Assembly (NCBI RefSeq): GCF_016446285.1
Contig: NZ_CP054140.1
Span: 973,501 to 1,037,500, forward strand
Direction: 5' to 3'
Length of the DNA stretch: 64,000 nt
Source of the DNA: Desulfobulbus oligotrophicus
Lineage (GTDB): Bacteria > Desulfobacterota > Desulfobulbia > Desulfobulbales > Desulfobulbaceae
Every line of letters begins with the position of its first letter. The stretch's first letter is position 1. The position numbers and the translations under genes are program-made. The notes below the pieces were generated by a model. It saw nothing but the letters and a program-made list of their open reading frames with translations. It did not search any database and was not told the DNA's origin. Below, piece by piece: positions 9,347 through 16,556 of this stretch.

Positions 9347-12211
9347 GTGATGAAAAACCGATTTGATTATCAACTCGTTGTTCTCGGGTTTTTGGCCACA
9401 CTCGTTCTGGCAGGGCTTTTTTATCTTCCCTACCTTTCAGTACATACTAAAACCATGGACGCCTTTCGTCTTCAGCAAACACTTTTAGCGCAGCAGGCGG
9501 AAGTCGGACTGCAGGAGTACCTGACCACATACAGTACAGCACTTACCTACCTGGTGCAGCAGGCCGGTATCCAGCAACTCGACGAGAGCGGCAAGAGTTT
9601 ACTGGGTGATTTTTTATCGATGCGTGGTGGTGATATTCTGTCGATTGAGCGGACAGATGCCGCTGGTATCCGATTGTTCATTGTCCCTGAAATACCCAAT
9701 GAGGCTCAGGAAGGTGCCACTGACCATTGTCGAACTCTGCACGAACAAAATCACCCCAGGGTGAGCGATCTGTATCGTTTGAGTGACGGAGTCGGGCAGA
9801 TCTTTTTTTCTGCAGCAGTCCGGCAGGAAGATGAATTTGCCGGCTGCCTGTCTTTTTCTTTACCGATTACCCGGGTGGCACAACGGATTTTTGATCAAAT
9901 TTCCTTTCCCCATGAGGAAGATGTTCTGCTGGTCAACCAGAGCGGCGTTATTCTTACCGCACCGGGCGTCTCTCTCGTCGGCAACAGCATTCACCACCTG
10001 TACGTCAATAATGAAGACGATGTGAAGGTTCTGCGTACTGCTTTGGGAAGCGGCGAACAGAAGCTGGTCGTCCTCTCGGAAGACCGTTTGACCCAAAACC
10101 TGCAGAATCCCGGCAAAGTGTACGGCCTGGTTTATCCGCTGCATCTTGCTGCCGATACGAGTTGGTCACTTGTTTTGCTGACGCCTGAACACGTGGTGCT
10201 CGGGTCCATGGCCGAATTCCGTTCTCAGTGGCTGGTGGTTACAGCCGTGGCAGTGACCGTTGTTGCATTGTTGAGTCTTATTTTAAGTCGTATTGCCGTT
10301 CATAGAAAAGAAGAATCTGAACAGCGGGCTGCCCAGAAACAGTTGGCAATGTTACTCGACCTCGCTCCAATGGGTGTCTTTGTTCTGAATGCCAAAGCAG
10401 TGGTTCTCTATGCCAACCAGGAGGCTTTGCGAATGCTGGAAGCCGATGGTGAGCAGGTTGTGGGGCAGGAGTTTCTCAGTTTTTTTCACCGGGACACCAG
10501 GCATGAACTCGCAAGGCAGCTGGAAGGCGGAACAGCTGCCCGATCCCGTTACAAGTGCGGGCCAATTCGGCTCCACACCTTTTCCGGGGCAAAGCGGGAG
10601 GTTGTTGTCCATGCCACACTCTATCAGGCAGATCCGCAGCCGCAATGGATTTTGATCGTTCACGATGTGACGGATGAACGGATAAGGGCAGCGCAACAGC
10701 AACGACTTACCACAGCCGTTGACCAGGTCAAAGAGGCGGTTTTAATTGCCGATCGTCAGGGTATTATTGATTATGCAAATGCCGCCCTCGTTGAAATGAC
10801 CGGTTACAGTATGGAAGAATGCCGTGGGCAATCAATCCGGATATTGTGGGCAGAGGAGCAGGACACCTCGTTTGATCTGAAGATCGAGAATGTTGTTGAT
10901 GGCGGCGAAGTCTGGCGGGGACGTATTATCAACCGGCGTAAGGACGGTACTTTCTTTGTTGCTGTTGCAACAATTTCCCCGATGCGCAGTACAAACGGTG
11001 CGGTGCCCCATTTTGTTCTCGTACAGCGCGATGTCACGCAAGAACTGGAGCTGGACAGCCGCCTGCGGCAAACACAGAAGATGGAGGCCATAGGGACGCT
11101 GGCAGGGGGGATTGCCCACGACTTTAATAATATCCTCGGAGGTATCATCGGGTTCACAGACCTTGCACTCTTGCAGTCAACCCCTGGTACGGAAGCGCAT
11201 ACCAACCTGCTGCATATTCGGCAGGGGGGGAAACGGGCAGCCGATCTTGTACAGCAGATTCTGACATTCAGCCGTCAGTCAGTGATTGAAAAGGTACCGG
11301 TTCCCATTGCACCGCTTATTAAGGAGAGTTTGAAGCTGCTTCGTGCAAGCCTGCCGACAACCATTGACATCGTGCAAGATATGCCGGCTTCTGAAATGAA
11401 GATGATGGTGATGGCTGCTCCGGTGCAGATCCAACAGATCGTCATGAACTTATGCACCAATGCATTTTACGCTATGCGGGAAACCGGTGGCCGTCTTGTT
11501 ATCCGGCTTCGGTTGGAAACGGTAACGATACCTGGTCAAAACAGTGGAAACAGTGACAAGGAGAGAGCTGTTTTAGTTGTTGAGGACACTGGGCAGGGAA
11601 TTGGTGAGGAGATCTTGTCGCAGATTTTCACACCCTTTTTTACGACTAAACAACCGGGCGAGGGGACCGGTATGGGATTGAGTGTTGTTCATGGTATTGT
11701 TCAGGAGTTGGGCGGTCAAATAGATGTACAGTCAAAGGCAGGGGAAGGGACTGTTTTTACTGTTTGTCTACCGTTGGTGGATCAGGCAGGGAACAATGGA
11801 TTGGTAAACGGATCAAGACCCCTGTCAACCGGAACAGAGCATATCCTGGTTGTTGATGATGAAAAAGATATCCGTGAGACCTATAAGATGATGTTGTCAC
11901 ATCTTGGTTATACGGTTACCACGACCGGCGATCCACAGGAGGTCACTTTTTTGCTGGAGCATGCCCAGGAGCCGATTGATCTTGTGCTTACCGATCAGAC
12001 AATGCCGAGAATGACCGGCATTGATCTGACGCGGGATCTGCGCCGTAAACATCTCTCTGTACCGGTTATCCTCTGCACCGGTTATTCTGACCGGCTGAAT
12101 CACGAAATCGCACTTGAAGCCGGAGCCAGTGACTTGTTGATGAAACCTATGGATTTGCAGGGTCTGAGTGCGGCTGTACGCTCAGCGCTTGATCGGATTC
12201 GTAACGGGTGA
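9347..12211 (+). CDS. Membrane hybrid sensor histidine kinase with two PAS domains and a receiver domain
   Basis: A two-component sensor that should autophosphorylate on histidine and pass phosphate to its own receiver. Domains: membrane helix at about residues 6-30, a periplasmic sensor of about 260 residues (Cache-like by position), a second helix at about 295-319, PAS domains starting near 336 and 460, a dimerisation domain with the phospho-acceptor in IAHDFNNILGG (His591), an ATPase domain with VVEDTGQGIGEE and GEGTGMGLSVVHGI, and a receiver from about 832 with VVDDE and the phosphorylated Asp883 in LVLTDQTMP. No separate output domain follows, so the partner is unknown. Start GTG at 9347 or the adjacent ATG at 9350. 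It is divergent from recC. The downstream DUF882 gene has its own promoter. Confidence 0.9.
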   Translation: MMKNRFDYQLVVLGFLATLVLAGLFYLPYLSVHTKTMDAFRLQQTLLAQQAEVGLQEYLTTYSTALTYLVQQAGIQQLDESGKSLLGDFLSMRGGDILSIERTDAAGIRLFIVPEIPNEAQEGATDHCRTLHEQNHPRVSDLYRLSDGVGQIFFSAAVRQEDEFAGCLSFSLPITRVAQRIFDQISFPHEEDVLLVNQSGVILTAPGVSLVGNSIHHLYVNNEDDVKVLRTALGSGEQKLVVLSEDRLTQNLQNPGKVYGLVYPLHLAADTSWSLVLLTPEHVVLGSMAEFRSQWLVVTAVAVTVVALLSLILSRIAVHRKEESEQRAAQKQLAMLLDLAPMGVFVLNAKAVVLYANQEALRMLEADGEQVVGQEFLSFFHRDTRHELARQLEGGTAARSRYKCGPIRLHTFSGAKREVVVHATLYQADPQPQWILIVHDVTDERIRAAQQQRLTTAVDQVKEAVLIADRQGIIDYANAALVEMTGYSMEECRGQSIRILWAEEQDTSFDLKIENVVDGGEVWRGRIINRRKDGTFFVAVATISPMRSTNGAVPHFVLVQRDVTQELELDSRLRQTQKMEAIGTLAGGIAHDFNNILGGIIGFTDLALLQSTPGTEAHTNLLHIRQGGKRAADLVQQILTFSRQSVIEKVPVPIAPLIKESLKLLRASLPTTIDIVQDMPASEMKMMVMAAPVQIQQIVMNLCTNAFYAMRETGGRLVIRLRLETVTIPGQNSGNSDKERAVLVVEDTGQGIGEEILSQIFTPFFTTKQPGEGTGMGLSVVHGIVQELGGQIDVQSKAGEGTVFTVCLPLVDQAGNNGLVNGSRPLSTGTEHILVVDDEKDIRETYKMMLSHLGYTVTTTGDPQEVTFLLEHAQEPIDLVLTDQTMPRMTGIDLTRDLRRKHLSVPVILCTGYSDRLNHEIALEAGASDLLMKPMDLQGLSAAVRSALDRIRNG

Positions 12212-12240
12212 TCAATTCCGCCTGTCCAAGAGGGGCAATG

Positions 12241-12264
12241 GCGTCAAATGGCGTCAAATGGCGT
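12241..12264 (+). repeat. Tandem direct repeat, 10-base unit
   Basis: The unit GCGTCAAATG occurs twice in a row and is followed by GCGT, so about 2.4 copies. The preceding bases (CAATG) continue the pattern imperfectly. It lies just after the stop codon of the histidine kinase. It could be replication slippage or a small direct-repeat operator. I see no further copies nearby. Confidence 0.7.
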
Positions 12265-12482
12265 GCTCTGTACAGACAAAGAACGCATCGCCACATAATG
12301 AATTTTCATATTTTACTGATTTGATGATGTTTTTGAGCTGTACGTGCATGTATGCAAAACTACATGCCATCTGTTACCGCTGCAGCAGGCGATCTTATAC
12401 TGAACAAAAAAAAAATTGTTCCATAACCTCCTGAATTTCTGTTGTCTTTTTTTGTGAAAACCTCTTTAGAAGAGCCGAAACC

Positions 12483-12511
12483 TTGACAACAGCAGGCGTA
12501 TACATTTTAAT
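12483..12511 (+). promoter_or_regulatory. Predicted sigma70-type promoter of the DUF882 gene
   Basis: TTGACA at 12483-12488 (perfect -35) and TTTAAT at 12506-12511 (one mismatch to TATAAT) are separated by 17 bases. It lies 84 bases upstream of the chosen ATG at 12596, so the DUF882 gene probably has its own transcript independent of the kinase. Confidence 0.6.
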
Positions 12512-12595
12512 AACTCCAATTTTTATCTACAACCGCTCGTGTGGTTGATCGTTGATGTAAATATCAAACAGATCCCCATTCAATACAAAGACCTT

Positions 12596-13162
12596 ATGAT
12601 TACAGAAAATACTACCCAACCAATAACATCCCGCCGTTCATTTCTTCTGACTGCAACCCAGGTTGTTCTGGGACTTGGACTGGTTTCAGCTCCCACCATC
12701 GCCTGCGCCAAGGCGATAAAAAAACGCTCCCTTTCTTTTGTGCATACTCGAACTCAACAGGAACTTACTTTAGTGTATGCTTCGGGATCGGCATATGATC
12801 GGCGGGCTCTTACCAAAATCAATCGGTTCCTGCGCGATTATAATACCGGGCAGGTGCATGTCATCGATCCGAAACTGCTGGATATCTTGTGGGCGGTGAA
12901 GGGAGAAATGGGCAATAAAGGTGTGTATGAGATTGTTTCCGGCTTTCGTTCACCAAAGACGAACAGGTTGCTGCGGCAAGGTCATTCCGGAGTGGCGACC
13001 AAGAGCCTGCATATGCAGGGCAAAGCAGTTGATATCCGGTTTTCCGGGGCGAGTCTTGCCCAGGTCCGACAGTGTGCCCTGGAGATGCAGTGTGGTGGTG
13101 TTGGTTATTATCCCCGGGATGGTTTTGTCCATTTAGATTCCGGGCAGTTCAGAACATGGTGA
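12596..13162 (+). CDS. Tat-exported DUF882 / YcbK-like protein with peptidase M15-type zinc motif
   Basis: Likely a periplasmic cell-wall protein. From the ATG at 12596 (188 residues) the N-terminus carries a twin-arginine signal, SRRSFL at residues 12-17, followed by a hydrophobic stretch and an Ala-rich cleavage region near residue 40. The frame can be opened earlier at a GTG at 12539, but that would bury the Tat signal 19 residues in. The folded part has SLHMQGKAVDIR (His and Asp) and GFVHLDSG (His), which are the metal-ligand motifs shared by DUF882 and M15 D-Ala-D-Ala peptidases. E. coli YcbK (MepK) of this family cuts meso-Dap crosslinks; that activity here is inference. Single gene with its own promoter. 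Confidence 0.85.
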   Translation: MITENTTQPITSRRSFLLTATQVVLGLGLVSAPTIACAKAIKKRSLSFVHTRTQQELTLVYASGSAYDRRALTKINRFLRDYNTGQVHVIDPKLLDILWAVKGEMGNKGVYEIVSGFRSPKTNRLLRQGHSGVATKSLHMQGKAVDIRFSGASLAQVRQCALEMQCGGVGYYPRDGFVHLDSGQFRTW

Positions 13163-13255
13163 AAAGCAGTACCACCGCGTAAATTTTTTGACGAGTTGCT
13201 TTCATATCAAAAGGCTGTTGTTCAGGAGTGAATAATAGTCTTTTCTGTTCTCGTT

Positions 13256-13987
13256 TTAACTGGCCAGACTTCTGGCCAGTGTGAACACTTCAATCCGTTC
13301 GGCCCCCGCCTTTCGTAAAATCTTGCTGCATGCATTGACCGTGCTGCCCGTTGTATAAACATCGTCGACCAGGAGTACACGTGCGCCGGCCACCAGGTCC
13401 GGTCTGCTCAAGGAAAAGACATTGTGGACATTGCGCCGTCGTTTTGAACCGCTGAGCACTGCCTGAGGTGTTGTTGGACGGTGTCGTGTGAGGAGGTTGA
13501 GGACAATTTTTTTCCGCCATTGCAAAAAGCAACCCGAGGTAATGAGCTGAGCCTGATTAAATCCGCGCTGCCGTAATCTTTTCTTATGTAAGGGGACGGG
13601 AAGGATGATGTCTGGAGTGGTAAAGATTTCGAAAAGAGCTGATTGATCAAGCAGGGTTCGAAAGGTGGCGATACCGGTCAATCGACCGTGAAATTTCAGG
13701 GCAAGGATTAAATCGGAGATGGGCGGGCAGTATTGGCAGAGTGATCGTGCCAGATCGAAGGAATAACGACCGGCAAGGCAATCACCGCAGAGGTGATCTG
13801 CTCCTTTGGGAAAGGGCGTGCCGCACAGGGAGCAGAGTGGTGAACGGATGAAAATGAGTTTTTTTGAGCACTCAGGACACAGAAGCGGCGGGTGCGAGGA
13901 TCCCAGCCGCTGTTGACATCCCAGGCAAAGGGGCGGAAAGAGCAGATCATTGAGTGTTCCAAAGATTGTTCTCGCAGCCCCGTACAC
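13256..13987 (-). CDS. comF: ComF family protein with amidophosphoribosyltransferase-like domain
   Basis: ComF proteins support DNA uptake and recombination in competent bacteria; the exact reaction is unknown. The 243 residues start with a zinc-ribbon-like region having four Cys-x-x-Cys pairs in the first 75 residues (CLGC, CPEC, CSLC, CGDC), followed by a type I phosphoribosyltransferase domain with the PRPP loop VLLVDDVYTTGSTVNAC near the C-terminus. It lies 15 bases downstream of icd on the same strand and may be co-transcribed with it. Whether this organism is naturally competent cannot be judged from the window. Confidence 0.88.
   Translation of the reverse strand: MYGAARTIFGTLNDLLFPPLCLGCQQRLGSSHPPLLCPECSKKLIFIRSPLCSLCGTPFPKGADHLCGDCLAGRYSFDLARSLCQYCPPISDLILALKFHGRLTGIATFRTLLDQSALFEIFTTPDIILPVPLHKKRLRQRGFNQAQLITSGCFLQWRKKIVLNLLTRHRPTTPQAVLSGSKRRRNVHNVFSLSRPDLVAGARVLLVDDVYTTGSTVNACSKILRKAGAERIEVFTLARSLAS
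13261..13278. repeat. 8-base inverted repeat at the 3' end of comF
   Basis: TGGCCAGA and TCTGGCCA are separated by two bases and sit over the last codons of comF, just before its stop. The RNA could form a hairpin with a very tight loop, and no strong U tract follows on the minus strand, so a classical terminator is doubtful. Confidence 0.4.
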
Positions 13988-14002
13988 AGAGGCACCCGCT
14001 CT

Positions 14003-15220
14003 TTACATGTTGTCGATGATGGCGTTGCCGAATCCTGAACAGGAGAGTTCCGTTGCCCCGGTCATGAGTCGGGCTAAATCATAGGTAACCGTTTTGTTGG
14101 AGATGGTTGTTTCCAAAGCCGAGGTGATACGATCGGCGGCTTCCTGCCAGCCTATGTACTCAAGCAGCATGACTCCGGAAAGGAGAACAGATCCGGGATT
14201 AACCTTGTCAAGGCCGGCATATTTTGGAGCGGTTCCATGGGTGGCTTCAAATACCGCAACACCATCCCCGATATTAGCCCCGGGAGCAATGCCCAGTCCA
14301 CCCACCTGGGCAGCCAGAGCATCGGACATGTAATCGCCGTTCAGGTTGGGCATGGCCAGTACCGAGTACTCATCAGGGCGAAGTAGAATCTGCTGAAACA
14401 TGGCGTCAGCGATTCGATCCTTAATGACAACTTTTCCTGCCGGTACTTTTCCGTTGAACTGCTCCCACAGAACTTTTTCAGTGATGGTGCTGTCGCCAAA
14501 TTCTTCGCTAGCCAGCTCATACCCCCAGTTGCAGAAGGCCCCTTCGGTAAACTTCATGATATTTCCCTTGTGAACCAGGGTGACCGAATCACATCCGTGG
14601 TCCAGGGCATGCTGGACAGCTTTTCGTACGAGCCGCTTCGTGCCGAATTCAGAGATCGGCTTGATACCGATTCCTGAATTGTCCCGGATGTGGGCACCCA
14701 TTTCATTACGCAAAAATTCTATAACCCGGTTAGCCTCTTCCGTGCCGGCCTGCCATTCAACGCCTGCATAGACATCTTCCGTATTTTCCCGGAAAATAAT
14801 CATGTTCACCAGTTCAGGTGCCTTGACCGGGGAGACAACCCCACGGTAATATCGCACCGGTCGAACGCAGGCGTAGAGATCAAGCACCTGACGCAGGGTG
14901 ACATTTAAACTGCGGATACCTTTGCCAATGGGGGTGGTCAAGGGACCTTTGATGCTGACCACGTATTTTTTCAAGGCATCAACCGTGTCCTGGGGCAGCC
15001 ATTCGCCGGTCTGTTGAAAGGCTTTTTCACCGGCCAGGACCTCCAGCCATTCGATGGTACGTGTTCCCTTATAACTTTTGCTTATTCCCGTATCCAACAC
15101 TTTCCGCACTGTTTTCCAGATATCGGGACCGGTACCGTCTCCTTCAATGAACGGAATAACAGGATGATTTGGTACAATCAGGGAGCCGTCTGGTTGTATT
15201 GTAATGTGATCTGCAGTCAC
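14003..15220 (-). CDS. icd: NADP-type isocitrate dehydrogenase
   Basis: Catalyses oxidative decarboxylation of isocitrate to 2-oxoglutarate in the TCA cycle. The chosen start is GTG at 15218-15220, because AAGGAG at 15227-15232 lies 6 bases before it and the product (405 residues) then aligns with the E. coli start (VTADHITIQ..., then FIEGDGTG). The longer frame to 15280 has no ribosome site. Substrate motif RSLNVTLRQ contains Ser104, equivalent to the serine phosphorylated by AceK in E. coli. [10 protein letters not shown] and [12 protein letters not shown] are also present. The last motif, with nearby Lys and Tyr, points to NADP rather than NAD, as family knowledge. No AceK gene is seen here. 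Confidence 0.93.
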   Translation of the reverse strand: MTADHITIQPDGSLIVPNHPVIPFIEGDGTGPDIWKTVRKVLDTGISKSYKGTRTIEWLEVLAGEKAFQQTGEWLPQDTVDALKKYVVSIKGPLTTPIGKGIRSLNVTLRQVLDLYACVRPVRYYRGVVSPVKAPELVNMIIFRENTEDVYAGVEWQAGTEEANRVIEFLRNEMGAHIRDNSGIGIKPISEFGTKRLVRKAVQHALDHGCDSVTLVHKGNIMKFTEGAFCNWGYELASEEFGDSTITEKVLWEQFNGKVPAGKVVIKDRIADAMFQQILLRPDEYSVLAMPNLNGDYMSDALAAQVGGLGIAPGANIGDGVAVFEATHGTAPKYAGLDKVNPGSVLLSGVMLLEYIGWQEAADRITSALETTISNKTVTYDLARLMTGATELSCSGFGNAIIDNM

Positions 15221-15574
15221 AGTATACTCCTTGTCGAGCGATAACACGCTATAGGTTTGTAGAAAGAGGTCTCTGCTCAAGATAAAAAGAGACCATGAAA
15301 TATATATTCGATCCGATGTCTCCCGTCAATCAGGGTGTCGTTCGTTTTGCAGTGATGTCGGCATCCGGTTTTCCAGAAGTACTTGAAGTTCTGATGCCTG
15401 CCTGCTAAGGACAAGGTTGTCGACTTTTATGATGACGTGGTTGTTTTGTCTTTACTGCGCGGTAGAGAAGAGTCAGGTGGATTGATGTCTGAACCGGGGT
15501 GTCCCCGGAAAATGCTGACAAACGGACCCTGGCTCATGCACAGGACAAATCCTTTTCGGAAAGAAGGTTAAGGT
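15221..15574. other. Divergent intergenic region between icd and plsC-like gene
   Basis: About 350 bases that must hold promoters for both flanking genes. Visible are a 37-codon frame from ATG 15295 to TAA 15406-15408 without a good ribosome site, and a small GC hairpin (CCGGGG 15494-15499, CCCCGG 15503-15508). I could not pick out a convincing promoter. Confidence 0.5.
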
Positions 15575-16321
15575 ATGTCATTTTTTCATTATATTCGAGG
15601 CAGTTGTACACTGATCCTTGCGCCGTTTATAACCCTTGCCGTTTCCTTGCTCGCTCTGCTGGATATTTACTGGGGGCGGCAATCAGAAATCAAAGCCCAG
15701 GTGTTTCCCCGCTGGTGGGGCCGGATCTTGTGCCTGCTTGCCGGTGTCCGTGTCAGGGTTGAGGGGATAGAGAACATCGATCCGGAACAAATCTATATTT
15801 TTGCGGGTAATCACAGCAGTCAGTACGATATTTTTTCATTTCAGGGGTATTTTCCCCATGATTTCCGCTGGATTGCCAAAAAAGAGCTGTTCCGGATTCC
15901 GGTTTTCGGCCAGGCGATGCGCCAGGCCGGTTATATCCCCATCGATCGTTCGCACGGCCGGCAGGCTCTGAAGAGTCTTGAGCAGGCAGCAGCCCGAATT
16001 ACCGGAGGCAGCTCGGTACTTATCTTTCCCGAAGGAACCCGGAGTGCGGATGGTCGGCTGCAGGAGTTCAAAACCGGTGCAGTGCTTTTGGCTATAAAGG
16101 CCCGCGTACCGGTAGTACCATTGGGATTTAACGGTTCTTACGAGGTACTGCCCAAAGGACGGCTGTTGCCACGTGGCGGGGAAATTGTCATCCGGATCGG
16201 TGAACCTATGGCTACTACACATTACAAAGCCGGCGATAAACAGATTCTGGCTATGGAGTTGCGTGATGCTGTTTCCCGCCAGCTCGAGGATCGGTATCAG
16301 GGTGCTGATACAGGGCAATAG
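15575..16321 (+). CDS. plsC: 1-acyl-sn-glycerol-3-phosphate acyltransferase (PlsC family)
   Basis: Adds the second acyl chain to lysophosphatidic acid at the inner membrane, giving phosphatidic acid. The 248 residues start with a hydrophobic helix (about 10-32). The acyltransferase signature follows: NHSSQYD (His80 and Asp85, the HX4D catalytic pair) and FPEGTRS near residue 150 for glycerol-phosphate binding. Start ATG at 15575 is preceded by AAGAAGGTTAAGGT. A single gene, divergent from icd. Other PlsC-family members acylate different lyso-lipids, so the exact acceptor is inferred. Confidence 0.9.
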   Translation: MSFFHYIRGSCTLILAPFITLAVSLLALLDIYWGRQSEIKAQVFPRWWGRILCLLAGVRVRVEGIENIDPEQIYIFAGNHSSQYDIFSFQGYFPHDFRWIAKKELFRIPVFGQAMRQAGYIPIDRSHGRQALKSLEQAAARITGGSSVLIFPEGTRSADGRLQEFKTGAVLLAIKARVPVVPLGFNGSYEVLPKGRLLPRGGEIVIRIGEPMATTHYKAGDKQILAMELRDAVSRQLEDRYQGADTGQ

Positions 16322-16401
16322 CACAGCACGACTCTCCAATAAAGCCCATGGGTGAAAGAAAAGTTTCTGCCTTTCTCTTTAGAGGAAAGCAATAGAATTT
16401 C

Positions 16402-16429
16402 TTGCAAAATCAATGAAACCTGTCATAAT
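16402..16429 (+). promoter_or_regulatory. Predicted promoter upstream of bamA
   Basis: TTGCAA at 16402-16407 and CATAAT at 16424-16429, spaced by 16 bases, resemble a sigma70 promoter with one mismatch in the -10 and two in the -35. It lies about 130 bases before the bamA start. Confidence 0.4.
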
Positions 16430-16556
16430 GTTCTGGATTTTGGCAGGTGTTTTTGTCCATAAAAAAAGTGCCGCTCATCCAATCTTTTGATCAATTTTGC
16501 CTGCAAGTTCCGCATGCGGCGTTGGTCAACGAACAAGACTCGAAGAGGAATCCTTC

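Larger units (their letters stand above)
12212..12595. other. Intergenic stretch with short tandem repeat and promoter
   Basis: About 380 bases between the hybrid kinase and the DUF882 gene. It holds a short tandem repeat near its left end, an AT-rich middle with runs of A at about 12407-12416, and a good sigma70-type promoter near its right end. A frame of 88 codons starting inside the kinase gene runs across the repeat, but it has no recognisable motif or ribosome site and is treated as chance. Confidence 0.6.

Noticed and set aside
12168-12434. 88-codon plus-strand frame after the hybrid kinase
   Set aside because: Starts inside the kinase gene, crosses the tandem repeat and has no motif or ribosome site.
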